A DNA stretch of 64,000 nucleotides. Source: Kibdelosporangium aridum. Lineage in GTDB: Bacteria; Actinomycetota; Actinomycetes; Mycobacteriales; Pseudonocardiaceae. Made by a program: the position numbers and the translations under genes. Positions 34,571-43,171 of this stretch are shown piece by piece. The stretch's first letter is position 1. Each line of letters opens with the position of its first letter. The notes beneath the pieces are model-generated. The model searched no databases. It was not told where the DNA came from and saw nothing but the letters and a program-made list of their open reading frames with translations. The DNA lies in the NCBI RefSeq assembly GCF_900176515.1, contig NZ_FWXV01000020.1:35311-99310 (forward strand), given 5' to 3'.

Positions 34571-36196
34571 ATGTCCACGTCGGCTGGTGACCCCGAACCT
34601 CGCGTGCTCGGTGGGCTGCATCTGGAGTTGCTCGACGCGGTACAGGCCGTCGGTGCGGGGCTTGAGTTGGAATCGACGTTGCAGCGCATCGTGCAGGCGG
34701 CAGTGAGCCTGGTGGGCGCGTGTTATGGAGCGCTGGGCGTAGTGGGGACCAGGGACGACCTGTCGGAGTTCGTCTACGCCGGCGTCGACGCCGGGACCCG
34801 CGAGCACATCGGACGGCTGCCGGCCGGCAAGGGCCTGCTCGGCCTGCTGATCAGGGAACCGCGCGCGATCCGGCTGCCTGACCTCGGCAGGCATCAGGCG
34901 TCAGTGGGCTTTCCGCCGGGTCACCCACCGATGCGGAGTTTCCTGGGTGTGCCGGTGCGGGTGGGTGATGTGGTGTTCGGCAATCTCTACATGACTGAGA
35001 AGCGGGACGCGGCCGAGTTCACCGCGGACGACGAGGTGGTGCTCGGGGCGCTGGCAGCCGCGGCGGGTGTGGCCATCGAGAACGCCCGGTTGTTCGAGCG
35101 GTCCCGGATGCGGGAGCGATGGCTGGAAGCGATCGCGGAGATCAACTCGGAGCTCTTGGGCGGCGCGTCGGCGGACGACGCCCTGCGGCTGATCGCACAG
35201 CGGGCGATGGAACTCTCGTCCGCGTCGTACTCGCTCATCGTGCTCGTGGCCGACGGGAATCAGAAAAGACTGCGGATGGCCGCCGGAGCGGGCTCCCGTG
35301 TCGAGGAGTTCGTCGGCAGGCAGCTCACCGCTGCCGATTCGTTCGTCGTGCAGGTATTGACCTCCGGTGCGCCGATGCTGATCGACGACCTGGCCGGCCA
35401 CCTGGGGAAGACCCCGATCGAGTTCGGGCCGGGACTGGTGGTGCCGTTGCAAGCCGGGTCGGCCGTCACTGGTGTGCTGCTCGCCGCACGGGACAGCGGC
35501 AGCGCCCAGTTCGGGCCGGACCAGGTTCCGCTGCTGGCCTCGTTCGCCGACCAGGCGGCCGTGGCGCTCGAGTTCGCCGAGAAACAACGGGCGACCCGGC
35601 TCGTGGACATCCTCGCCGACCGCGACCGCATCGCCCGGGATCTGCACGACCATGTGATCCAACGGTTGTTCGCCACGGGCATGAGCCTGCAGAGGACGTT
35701 GAACTGGATCACGCATCCCGAGGCGCACCGGCGGGTGGAGAAGTCGATCGGTCAACTGGACGAGACCGTGCTGGAGATCAGAACCGCCATCTTCGACCTG
35801 CAGTCGACCGACGACGCGACCGGCCTGCGCAGGCGACTGCTGGACCTGGTCGCGCGGTTGACGGAGGACACCGACCTCTCGCCCCAGGTACGGATGACCG
35901 GCACCGTCGACAACTCGGTACCCGACGAGATCACCGAACACGCCGAGGCCGTGGTGAGCGAAGCCCTCACCAATGCGATCCGGCATGCCCACGCCACCGA
36001 GCTGACCCTCATGGTCGAAGCCACCGACGTCCTGACCATCTCGGTAGTGGACAACGGCGTCGGGATGCCCGCCGACGTCGCCCGCAGCGGCTTGCGCAAT
36101 CTGGAACAACGCGCCATCCAACTCGGTGGTTCGCTGCACGTCAGCAACGAGCCGGCAGGCGGAACCAGACTCACCTGGCGGGTGTCCCTGATGTGA
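34571..36196 (+). CDS. devS: DevS/DosS-like GAF sensor histidine kinase
   Basis: This 541-residue kinase has two GAF domains (about 20-172 and 190-335), a HisKA_3 dimerisation helix with RDLHDHVIQRLF (phospho-His359), and an HATPase domain with EAVVSEALTNAIRHAHA and VVDNGVGM. In GAF1, FPPGHPPMRSFLGVPVRV keeps the His (118) that binds haem in mycobacterial DevS/DosT, so oxygen or NO sensing is plausible. ATG 34571 starts just before the conserved region. It is convergent with devR, the stops being one base apart, and diverges from the Acg-type gene. Confidence 0.9.
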   Translation: MSTSAGDPEPRVLGGLHLELLDAVQAVGAGLELESTLQRIVQAAVSLVGACYGALGVVGTRDDLSEFVYAGVDAGTREHIGRLPAGKGLLGLLIREPRAIRLPDLGRHQASVGFPPGHPPMRSFLGVPVRVGDVVFGNLYMTEKRDAAEFTADDEVVLGALAAAAGVAIENARLFERSRMRERWLEAIAEINSELLGGASADDALRLIAQRAMELSSASYSLIVLVADGNQKRLRMAAGAGSRVEEFVGRQLTAADSFVVQVLTSGAPMLIDDLAGHLGKTPIEFGPGLVVPLQAGSAVTGVLLAARDSGSAQFGPDQVPLLASFADQAAVALEFAEKQRATRLVDILADRDRIARDLHDHVIQRLFATGMSLQRTLNWITHPEAHRRVEKSIGQLDETVLEIRTAIFDLQSTDDATGLRRRLLDLVARLTEDTDLSPQVRMTGTVDNSVPDEITEHAEAVVSEALTNAIRHAHATELTLMVEATDVLTISVVDNGVGMPADVARSGLRNLEQRAIQLGGSLHVSNEPAGGTRLTWRVSLM

Positions 36197-36197
36197 G

Positions 36198-36854
36198 CTA
36201 GCCGTCCGTGTTCGACGGCCCCGGCTTGCGCAACTGGGATGCCAGCACGGCGACCTGTGTCCGGCGAACCAGACCGAGCTTGGCCATCAGGTGCGAGACA
36301 TAGTTCTTGACCGTCTTCTCCGCCAGCACCATCCGTTCACCGATCTGCTTGTTGGTCAGGCCGTTGCCGATCAGGTCGAGCACCGTGCGCTCCTGATCGG
36401 TCAGCATCCGTACCGGGTCGCCTTGTTCGTGTTCCCGGCGGATGCGGTTGAGCAGGGCTGAGGTTGTTCGGGCGTCCAGTAGTGACTCTCCGCTGGCGAC
36501 GGTGCGAACCGCGGTTATCAGGTCCATGCCGAGGATTCGTTTGAGCACGAACCCGGACGCGCCTGCCATGATCGCGTCGAACAGGGCTTCGTCGTCGGTG
36601 AACGACGTGAGCATGAGACAGCGCAGATCAGGCATCCGGGAACGCAGTTCCCGGCACAGTTCGATGCCGTTGCCGTCGGGCAGCCGGATGTCCAGCACTG
36701 CCACGTCCGCGCCGGTGGAGGGAACCCTGGTCAGGGCCTCGGCGACGGAGGCCGCCTCGCCGACGACTTCGAGATCGTCGGCTGCGCCGAGCAGTTCCGC
36801 GATCCCGACCCGGACGATCTGGTGGTCGTCGACCAGGAAGACACGGGTGACCAC
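36198..36854 (-). CDS. devR: DevR/DosR-like NarL-family response regulator
   Basis: This 218-residue regulator has a receiver domain with VFLVDDHQIVR, the phospho-Asp in VAVLDIRLPDGNGIELCREL and MLTSFTDDEA, and a LuxR-type HTH with LTDQERTVLDLIGNGLTNKQ and LAEKTVKNYVSHLMAKLG, closely following mycobacterial DosR. GTG 36854 is chosen because AGGAGGTGA ends five bases before it. The GTG at 36863 is part of that ribosome site. It is the partner of DevS. A DevR-box-like site lies 35 bases upstream, between it and ackA, so autoregulation is likely. Confidence 0.9.
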   Translation of the reverse strand: MVTRVFLVDDHQIVRVGIAELLGAADDLEVVGEAASVAEALTRVPSTGADVAVLDIRLPDGNGIELCRELRSRMPDLRCLMLTSFTDDEALFDAIMAGASGFVLKRILGMDLITAVRTVASGESLLDARTTSALLNRIRREHEQGDPVRMLTDQERTVLDLIGNGLTNKQIGERMVLAEKTVKNYVSHLMAKLGLVRRTQVAVLASQLRKPGPSNTDG

Positions 36855-36888
36855 GCGAATCACCTCCTGCCGTCGAGCCTACGCCCGC

Positions 36889-36905
36889 AGGGCCCAAGGT
36901 CCCTG
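36889..36905. promoter_or_regulatory. DevR/OsdR box shared by devR and ackA
   Basis: AGGGCCCAAGGTCCCT at 36889-36904 is a near-palindrome in the form known for DevR/OsdR sites of actinomycetes (GGGCC-N4-GGTCCC type). A second partial copy, GAGGGTCCCCGG, follows at 36911. It sits in the divergent devR-ackA gap, so it may switch on both under low oxygen. Confidence 0.65.
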
Positions 36906-36989
36906 CTCGCGAGGGTCCCCGGGCACTGCCGGTCGTCCGCCCGGCGCGCAAGGCTAGCCACTGGGTACGACTGACCATTGGAGGAGAAC

Positions 36990-38096
36990 GTGCGTGTGCT
37001 GACCGTCAATCCAGGTTCGTCGAGCCTCAAGCTCGCCGTGATCGAGCACGGTGTCCAAGTAGGACAGACCGGGTTCGACAGGTGGGACGGCAAGGTGACC
37101 GATCTGGTCCGGCATGTGCTGCGGCAGTGGCCGGACATCGGAGCGGTGGCGGTCCGGTTCGTGCATGGCGGCGATCGCCCCGCCGCGGTGGTACTGGACA
37201 GCGACACGCTGGATGAGCTGGACGGGTTGACCCGGCTCGCACCGCTGCACCAGCAGGCATCGGTGTTTGTGGCCAGTAAGGTGATGGCGCAGCTGCCCTC
37301 GGTTCCAGTGGTCGCGTGCTTCGACACCTCATTTCACGCCTCGATGCCCGAGGCAGCAAGGGTTTACGGGCTGCCGACGGACTTGACGCGTCGCCACGGG
37401 CTGCGCAGGTACGGCTTTCATGGCCTGTCTTGCCAGTACGCGTTGCGACGGGTCGCGGACATGGTCGGGCTTGATCCAGCCGTGCTGCGAGTCGTGTGCG
37501 TGCACATGGGAGCCAGTGTGTCGGTCACGGCGGTCCGTGCCGGGGCGAGTGTGGACACCAGTATGGGATTCACATCGTTGGAGGGCGCGATGATGGCCAC
37601 CCGGTCCGGTTCGGTCGACCCGGGTCTGCTGCTGCATTTGCTCAATGCCGGGATCGTCGAACCGCGCGAGTTGAGCGATCTGCTGAACCACGGATCCGGG
37701 TTGGCCGGGATGACCGGGACCGATGGCGACATGCGCACTGTCCTTCCCGCCAGGACCCGGGGTGATCGCGACGCCGAGCTCGCCGTCGATGTGTACATGC
37801 ACCGGCTCCGCAGGGAGATCGCGGCGGTCGCCGCATCGCTCGACCGTTTGGACGCTGTGGTGTTCACCGGTGGTGTGGCGACGCACAACCCGCAGCTGCT
37901 CGGCGAGATCGTCGACGGCCTGGGCCTGTTCGGTATGAGTGCGGTTCATGAGCTGCTCGCGGCCGCGGGTGACCGGGTGGTGAGCCCGCTGGGTGTGCTG
38001 CCGCGCGTGCTGGTGATCACGGCCCGGGAAGACCTCGAACTGGCCGCTCAGGCCGAGGTCGCAGTGGCTGGTGCCCGATCTGCCGTGCTGCCGTGA
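36990..38096 (+). CDS. ackA: Acetate kinase family enzyme
   Basis: This 368-residue enzyme from GTG 36990, with GGAGGAG four bases upstream, shows the acetate kinase signatures NPGSSSLKLAV, VACFDTSFH, RYGFHGLSCQYA and VVFTGGVATHN. The usual HLGNGAS loop is altered to HMGASVSVTA, and it is shorter than typical 395-400-residue AckA proteins, so it belongs to a divergent branch. It makes ATP and acetate from acetyl phosphate, the product of phosphoketolase. A broken phosphoketolase lies immediately downstream. Control by DevR is suggested by the shared box. Confidence 0.82.
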   Translation: MRVLTVNPGSSSLKLAVIEHGVQVGQTGFDRWDGKVTDLVRHVLRQWPDIGAVAVRFVHGGDRPAAVVLDSDTLDELDGLTRLAPLHQQASVFVASKVMAQLPSVPVVACFDTSFHASMPEAARVYGLPTDLTRRHGLRRYGFHGLSCQYALRRVADMVGLDPAVLRVVCVHMGASVSVTAVRAGASVDTSMGFTSLEGAMMATRSGSVDPGLLLHLLNAGIVEPRELSDLLNHGSGLAGMTGTDGDMRTVLPARTRGDRDAELAVDVYMHRLRREIAAVAASLDRLDAVVFTGGVATHNPQLLGEIVDGLGLFGMSAVHELLAAAGDRVVSPLGVLPRVLVITAREDLELAAQAEVAVAGARSAVLP

Positions 38097-38133
38097 TGTC
38101 CAGCGGCACGGCGAGCCAACCTTGAGGAGAGAC

Positions 38134-38280
38134 ATGCGAAACCCGACTGTCGCCTCGGTGATGACGAGGAATCCGTGCACGCTGTTGTCGGACAAAGAGA
38201 TCGGCGCAGTTCCGGTGGTCTGCCAGCACCACCAGGAGGTACTCGAGACGGCCATGCTGACCTCTGAGCTGGCAGGCGCC
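38134..38280 (+). pseudogene. CBS-domain protein remnant
   Basis: From ATG 38134 (GAGGAGAG upstream) the frame reads MRNPTVASVMTRNPCTLLSD, then jumps to KEIGAVPVVCQHHQEVLETA. This is a CBS pair with about 25 residues of the first motif deleted and everything after one domain lost. The open frame runs on to 38331, but the last codons are out-of-frame phosphoketolase sequence. CBS proteins such as Hrp1 belong to the DosR regulon in mycobacteria, which fits the neighbours. Confidence 0.6.
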
Positions 38281-38745
38281 TGCCTTCCTCGACCCGGCGA
38301 CAGATGGGCTGCGCTGCCGACCTCCACCTGAACGGTTAAAAGATCGCCAACCCGACCGTGCTGTCCCGGTGGCGTCGTGAGGACCTGGTGTCGATGCTGC
38401 GCAGCCGTGGTTGGCGCCCCATTGAGGTGAGCGGGTTTGATCCGGCAGAGGTGCATGAGGCGTACGCCGAGGCGTTGGCGAGTTCCGTGGCCGACATTCG
38501 GCAGATTCAAACCGACGCACGGCGTGGTGTTCGCGGCCCGGCCGCCGATTGGCCGATGGTGGTGCTGCGCACACCGAAGGGCTGGACCGGCCGAAGTGGA
38601 CGGACGTCGGGTCGAAGGGCCTGGCGTTCCCGCCACGGTGCCACTGACCGATGTGCGTTCCGACCCGGAGCGGCTCGCCCAGCTGGAGAGCTGGCTGCGG
38701 TCCTACCGTCCCGACGAACTGTTCGACAGCTATGGCAGGTCGCTC
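38281..38745 (+). pseudogene. Phosphoketolase fragment
   Basis: Segments of xylulose-5-phosphate/fructose-6-phosphate phosphoketolase appear in order but in shifting frames: FLDPATDG near 38286, DLHLNG followed by a stop where the family has Tyr or His, KIANPTVL at 38340, WPMVVLRTPKGWTG near 38550, then DVRSDPERLAQLESWLRSYR and PDELFD near 38650-38730. Only about 150 of 800 residues remain. An intact enzyme would have supplied acetyl phosphate to the adjacent acetate kinase. Confidence 0.8.
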
Positions 38746-38749
38746 CGGT

Positions 38750-38884
38750 CGCGCCACCAAGCGTGTCGCGGGCCGCGTTCGCGGCACTGGCCGGCAAGTC
38801 CGCCGGAATGGCGTCGGCCATCTGCCCGTGGCACACGGCGGTACCGATGCTGCCGAGGAATTGCCGAGCCGTCAACGCTGCCAA
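38750..38884 (-). pseudogene. Scrap of a DHA2-type MFS drug transporter
   Basis: The minus strand reads ALTARQFLGSIGTAVCHGQM, then ADLPASAANAARDTLGGATG, matching the late helices of EmrB/QacA-type exporters (RQLGGSIGTAL and AARDTLGGA). About 45 codons survive, joined tail to tail with the phosphoketolase fragment. Confidence 0.55.
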
Positions 38885-38932
38885 CCCTGAATCGTCGCTC
38901 TCTCGCGCAGCGGCAGAATTGGAGTCAAGTCA

Positions 38933-39139
38933 ATGGACCGTGCTGACAATCTACGGACAGCAGCGGTGCACGACCTTTACACGTTGAACCGCGAACAGCG
39001 TTATCGTGGCGTTCGTGTGGTGGCATCGGCGGCCGATGACTCTGCTGACTGCCTGCAATTACTTGCCGCTCTCGGTCTCGATCCGGCGGATGGCCGGTCG
39101 CCGAGCGAAGATGGTCTGGCGGGCGAATTCCAGAATTGA
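38933..39139 (+). CDS. Small hypothetical protein
   Basis: This 68-residue hydrophilic, acidic protein from ATG 38933 has a possible GGAG ribosome site about 10 bases upstream. The central phrase DSADCLQLLAALGLDPADG looks like a helix-turn segment of short actinobacterial proteins. I recognise no family. Natural composition supports coding, but the surrounding decay tempers this. Confidence 0.45.
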   Translation: MDRADNLRTAAVHDLYTLNREQRYRGVRVVASAADDSADCLQLLAALGLDPADGRSPSEDGLAGEFQN

Positions 39140-39285
39140 CTGTTCTGCGATCGAGTTTGTGCGAAATATTCCCGGATCAGACACCGTACGGACTCCTGTG
39201 GTCGGCCTGATCAAGGGACGGTGGAGTAGACTCGGAGAATCGCCCGAGACCCCGGCGCCGCGAAAGCAACTGAGTGGACGGGCCC

Positions 39286-39498
39286 ATGCCTAACGCAACC
39301 GACGTGAAACCGATTGCCACCGAGCCAGATGCCAACGTCGTCTGCTTCGTATGTCCACATCCGTGGGATGCGCATGATCCGATCGCGATCCGATTCTGCA
39401 CCGCGACGGCTGCTGCAGGACACCACCGCGCCTGCGTGTGCTCTTCGGGTGCCACCGACGGTGGTGGGGTCTACAACGCCCTGAGTTTGAGCCGGTGA
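39286..39498 (+). CDS. RGCVC-family small cysteine protein
   Basis: This 70-residue protein carries CFVCPHPWDAHDPIAIRFC and a C-terminal HHRACVC, matching the actinobacterial RGCVC small-protein family except that Arg-Gly is replaced by Arg-Ala. Four or five Cys plus His residues suggest a bound zinc ion. The family role is unknown. Many members lie near stress or dormancy genes. ATG 39286 was chosen, and GTG 39274 is possible. Confidence 0.6.
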   Translation: MPNATDVKPIATEPDANVVCFVCPHPWDAHDPIAIRFCTATAAAGHHRACVCSSGATDGGGVYNALSLSR

Positions 39499-39562
39499 TG
39501 TTGGGAGACTGAGCTGAGTGCGGTGGGGCATGGTAGCTCGATGCGGGATCAGGAGCGTGTGA

Positions 39563-39732
39563 GTGGATGTACCTGTCGTCTGGATGCTGACGGTTGCCGG
39601 GATCGTTGGCCTGCTTCTGTGTTCGGTGTCGGTGTGTGGATGTTCGCCGGCGCAACGACGGGAACGGAGTACTTCGCCGGCTACGTGACGGAGAAGGCGC
39701 TGTCGGTCGATAACCTCTTCGTGTTCCTCTAA
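39563..39732 (+). pseudogene. terC: TerC-family membrane protein remnant
   Basis: The GTG frame at 39563 gives VDVPVVWMLTVAGIVGLLLC, the first helix of TerC/Alx proteins. A second frame then gives EYFAGYVTEKALSVDNLFVF, the most conserved TerC motif, and ends abruptly at 39732. A section between the two and the last two thirds of the protein are missing. Confidence 0.7.
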
Positions 39733-39850
39733 GGACAGACGTCGACGGTGTGGAGTTCCTCCTGGTCTGCCAGGCTGTTACCATTCATGTGAAATCCGCT
39801 CCAGACCCTGGCGGCATGCTGTCCTGTTCTCGGGGCAAGGAGTCGCCGGC

Positions 39851-40243
39851 ATGAGCAGTTCATCGTTTTCTCGCTCGCTGGGTGTGGGGCTGGCCGATGT
39901 GTCGCGGTTCGAGGCGGCGACGGCTGTCTTTCGCGGTCTTGACTATCGCGATGGCGGTGGTTCGTGCCGGTCGGCGGTAGATCATCTGCGTGCATGGGGC
40001 GAGGAGACGCTGGCCGCCGTGCGGACTGACCGGGTGCGGGCCCGGATGATGGTGGCGCAGGCTGATCTGTGCAACCTCGCTGGCTGGATCGCCTTCGACA
40101 CGGGCCTGCCCGAGCTCGCTCGTGTCCACTTCGGACACGCGCTCGGGTTGGCGCGGCTGGCCGGTCGGGCCGATCTGATCGCCAATATCTACTACCGGAT
40201 GGGTCGGGTCGAGCTACATCACGACGAGGCGGGTCAGGCGCTC
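39851..40243 (+). pseudogene. TPR-region remnant of an XRE-type regulator
   Basis: The 131 residues from ATG 39851 match the central TPR part of actinobacterial XRE/TPR regulators: VSRFEAATAVFRGLDYRDGG, LCNLAGWIAFDTGL and ARVHFGHALGLARLAG. The N-terminal helix-turn-helix and the rest of the TPR array are absent. After about 40243 the frame runs into unrelated residues. A start with GGAG upstream could still express it, but the structure is incomplete. Confidence 0.65.
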
Positions 40244-40367
40244 GACGACAACCAGGTCCGGAAGAGTCCGCGCCCGAAGCCCAGCGTGCCACCGCAGGCA
40301 TGACCGGCATGGCGGCACCTCGATCGGCCCGACCGGCTTCCCCGAGGAATACCCGGACCTGCATGCG

Positions 40368-40577
40368 GACACCAGCAACGCACAGAACGAGCAGATCAAG
40401 AGAATCTCCTCACGGGCGGCTACCCTGTTCGCCTCACCCTGATCAGCATCATCTACGGGATGAGCTTTCCGCCACGTGTCCGAACTGGACTGGGCGGGCT
40501 ATCCGTTCGCGCTGCTGCTCGTGGCACTGGTATGTGTTGGCCTATACCTGATCTTCAAACGCCGAGGCTGGCTCTGA
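40368..40577 (+). pseudogene. corA: CorA magnesium transporter C-terminal remnant
   Basis: The segment reads DTSNAQNEQIKRISS, then LISIIYGMSF. After a one-base frameshift it continues with RHVSELDWAGYPFALLL and LIFKRRGWL and a stop at 40577. These are the two C-terminal helices of CorA. The essential pore motif GMN is GMS here. All of the cytoplasmic funnel is missing. Confidence 0.75.
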
Positions 40578-40733
40578 CCTGTGGAACGACGTACACACCA
40601 AGAAACCGGCCTGTCCTGACAGGACATACACCGGTAGGAGGTTTAGCCCTTCCCACGACGGAAAACCGACAAAAGAAGGTCACTGTGCCCGTGTGGTGCG
40701 GCGGAAGGTGCGTACTGGGAGAACAACCTCATC

Positions 40734-41792
40734 ATGACTGCATCGAACATTCCTGCAATACAGTCCTCGAAACCACGCCGTGGCAACGACTTCACGGAGC
40801 TGTCCCGATGGGTCAGGCGAGCAGGGTTGCTGCGTCGGCGATACGGTTACTACGCGGCGAGGATCGCGATCAACATCCTGGTGTTCGCTGGTGGAGCGGT
40901 CCTGTTCGTGTTGCTGGGTGACTCGTGGTGGCAGTTGCTCACCGCGGTGCTGTTCGCGGTCGTGTTCACCCAGTTCGCGTTCATCGGCCACGACGCCGGG
41001 CATCGGCAGATCTTCGGTTCCCGGCGCGGCAACGATCTTGTCGGGTACCTGCACGGTGTGATCACCGGGATCAGCTACGAGTGGTGGGTCGGCAAACACA
41101 ACCGGCACCACGCCAACCCGAACCACGAAGACGAAGACCCCGACATCGAGATCCCCGCCCTCGCGTTCAGCACCGAGCAAGCCCGAACCAAACGCGGCCT
41201 GCTGCGGTGGGTCGCCAAGTACCAGGCGTTGCTGTTCTTCCCGCTGCTGCTGGCCGAGGCGGTGATGCTACGCATCGCCAGTGTCCGCGCCGTCCTGCGC
41301 CGGGAAGTCAGGACCACGTGGCTGGAAGCAGCGCTGCTGGCCGCCCATGTCGTGGGCTATCTCGGTGCGGTGTTCCTCATGCTGTCCCCGCTCAAGGCCG
41401 TGCTGTTCATCGTGGTGCACCAAGGATTGATGGGCGTGTACCTGGGGTGTTCGTTTGCCCCCAACCACAAGGGCATGCCCATCCTGGGCAAGGACGAACA
41501 CCTGGACTATCTGCGCAAGCAGGTACTCACCTCCCGCAACATCTCCGGCAGCCGATGGGTGGACGGCCTGCTGGGCGGCTTGAACTACCAGATCGAACAC
41601 CACCTGTTCCCCAGCATGCCGCGCCCCAACCTGCGCCGCGCTCAATCGCTCGTGCGGGAGTTCTGTACGCGACGCGGCGTTCCGTACAGCGAATGCGGCT
41701 TGTTCGCCTCCTACGCCCAAGTCCTGCGACATCTGCACGACGTCGGCGCGCCGCTGCGCCGCTGCAACCGTCCGGCAGCGGTGGACAGTTGA
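40734..41792 (+). CDS. Membrane fatty acid desaturase (acyl-CoA desaturase/DesA3-like)
   Basis: This 352-residue integral membrane di-iron enzyme has the three histidine boxes HDAGH, HNRHH and QIEHH in the right order (roughly residues 87, 124 and 290), separated by two pairs of membrane helices. It introduces a double bond into a membrane lipid acyl chain or acyl-CoA using electrons from a reductase encoded elsewhere. ATG 40734 starts MTASNIPAIQSS. It is followed by a second, unrelated-subfamily desaturase gene, perhaps under common control. Confidence 0.9.
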   Translation: MTASNIPAIQSSKPRRGNDFTELSRWVRRAGLLRRRYGYYAARIAINILVFAGGAVLFVLLGDSWWQLLTAVLFAVVFTQFAFIGHDAGHRQIFGSRRGNDLVGYLHGVITGISYEWWVGKHNRHHANPNHEDEDPDIEIPALAFSTEQARTKRGLLRWVAKYQALLFFPLLLAEAVMLRIASVRAVLRREVRTTWLEAALLAAHVVGYLGAVFLMLSPLKAVLFIVVHQGLMGVYLGCSFAPNHKGMPILGKDEHLDYLRKQVLTSRNISGSRWVDGLLGGLNYQIEHHLFPSMPRPNLRRAQSLVREFCTRRGVPYSECGLFASYAQVLRHLHDVGAPLRRCNRPAAVDS

Positions 41793-41976
41793 CACAGAGT
41801 TTTATCCCCCGCGCTATCGGGTACACAATCAGTGTGAGGATCAGCGGCTCCTGAGTGGACTCCGCACGATCTGGTGCTGATGCTGTGCCTTGGCTGCCCT
41901 TGTAGCCGGATCCCACATCGATCGCCCTGGACCCCGGCGGCGCAGACCGAGTTGCCGTTTCCCGGAGGCCGAATCC

Positions 41977-42951
41977 GTGAGTACCACAGTCCACGACCGT
42001 CAATCCCGCGATCACACTCGCACGGAGGCAGCTCCACAGCCGATGCTAGCGGGTGAGAAATCCCCGGCTGAGCTGTTCCTGGTCAAGCTGTTCGCCATCG
42101 TTCCGGCACTGGCCCTGGCCGCGGCGGTCCCGCTCGCGTGGGGCTGGGGCCTTGGCTGGACGGACGTCGGGCTCGCGGTGTTCTTTTACACCCTGACTTG
42201 TCTTGGTGTGACCATCGGATTCCACCGATACTTCACTCACGGCGCGTTCACCGCTACCCGTGGCTTGAGGATCGCGCTCGCGGTCACCGGCAGCATGGCA
42301 TTGCAGGGACCGATTATCGGCTGGGTGGCTGACCACCGCCGGCACCACGCTTACGCTGATCGTGAGGGTGATCCGCATTCCCCGTGGCTGTTCGGCACCT
42401 CAGCGGGCGCGCTGGCCAAGGGGTTCTGGCACGCGCACATGGGCTGGATGTTCCAGCGGGAGCAGACCAACGCCGTCCGGTTTGCCCCTGACCTGCTCGC
42501 CGACCCGGATATCCAACGGGTGAACCGCTGGTTCCCGGCGCTGACAGTCGTGTCGTTGCTCGCGCCTGCCGTGGCCGGTGGGTTGATCACGTGGAGCTGG
42601 TGGGGTGCGCTGACCGCGTTCTTCTGGGCCGGCCTGGTGCGGGTCGCAGTGCTGCACCACGTCACCTGGTCGGTGAACTCCATCTGCCACATGATCGGCG
42701 ACCGGCCCTTCACCGCCCGGGACAAATCAGCGAACTTCTGGCCACTGGCACTGCTGTCGATGGGCGAGTCCTGGCACAACTCCCACCACGCCGACCCCAC
42801 CTGCGCACGCCACGGCGTCCAACGTGGACAGATCGACATCTCCGCCCGGCTGATCCGGATCTTCGAAAAACTCGGCTGGGCCACCAAAGTCCGCTGGCCG
42901 AGACCAGAACGACTGGCCCGCAAACTCAACACCACCGGGAGCGCCTCATGA
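41977..42951 (+). CDS. Acyl-CoA delta-9 desaturase (stearoyl-CoA desaturase type)
   Basis: This 324-residue protein has the delta-9 desaturase boxes HRYFTH, HRRHH and HNSHH, and four helices. GTG 41977 is used because CGGAGG lies nine bases upstream. A frame open to 41890 has non-natural Arg/Pro-rich sequence. It belongs to the soluble-substrate acyl-CoA group, unlike the preceding desaturase with QIEHH. The pair could adjust membrane fluidity in two acyl classes. The gap between them is 184 bases. Confidence 0.9.
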   Translation: MSTTVHDRQSRDHTRTEAAPQPMLAGEKSPAELFLVKLFAIVPALALAAAVPLAWGWGLGWTDVGLAVFFYTLTCLGVTIGFHRYFTHGAFTATRGLRIALAVTGSMALQGPIIGWVADHRRHHAYADREGDPHSPWLFGTSAGALAKGFWHAHMGWMFQREQTNAVRFAPDLLADPDIQRVNRWFPALTVVSLLAPAVAGGLITWSWWGALTAFFWAGLVRVAVLHHVTWSVNSICHMIGDRPFTARDKSANFWPLALLSMGESWHNSHHADPTCARHGVQRGQIDISARLIRIFEKLGWATKVRWPRPERLARKLNTTGSAS

Positions 42952-43000
42952 CCACGGACACCCTGGCTCCCGGTGGCGTGGCACGCGCGGTCTCCGGTCA

Positions 43001-43171
43001 GTGGCCGCCCCGGCCACTGTCGAGGACATCCTCACCAGCAACGGCATATCCCTCGGTCAGCATCAGGCTGACACCGCCACAGCCCCTCAACCACGAACCG
43101 CTGACCAGACGCCGGAAGAACGCTGGGAGGCCGAAAGGGACCGCATCCTGGCCCAGCGCAACGCGCTCTGA
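43001..43171 (+). CDS. Possible small hydrophilic protein after the desaturases
   Basis: A GTG frame gives 56 residues with natural-looking composition: ATVEDILTSNGISLGQHQAD in the front and TPEERWEAERDRILAQRNAL at the end. A competing frame from ATG 42948, overlapping the desaturase stop, gives an Arg/Pro/Ser-rich peptide that looks less real. No family is recognised. Confidence 0.35.
   Translation: MAAPATVEDILTSNGISLGQHQADTATAPQPRTADQTPEERWEAERDRILAQRNAL

Noticed and set aside
34901..36139. 412-codon minus-strand frame opposite devS
   Set aside because: Its composition mirrors the kinase gene, and no motif was seen.
37329..38636. 435-codon minus-strand frame opposite ackA and the CBS/phosphoketolase remnants
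   Set aside because: It crosses several unrelated plus-strand features and has no domain.
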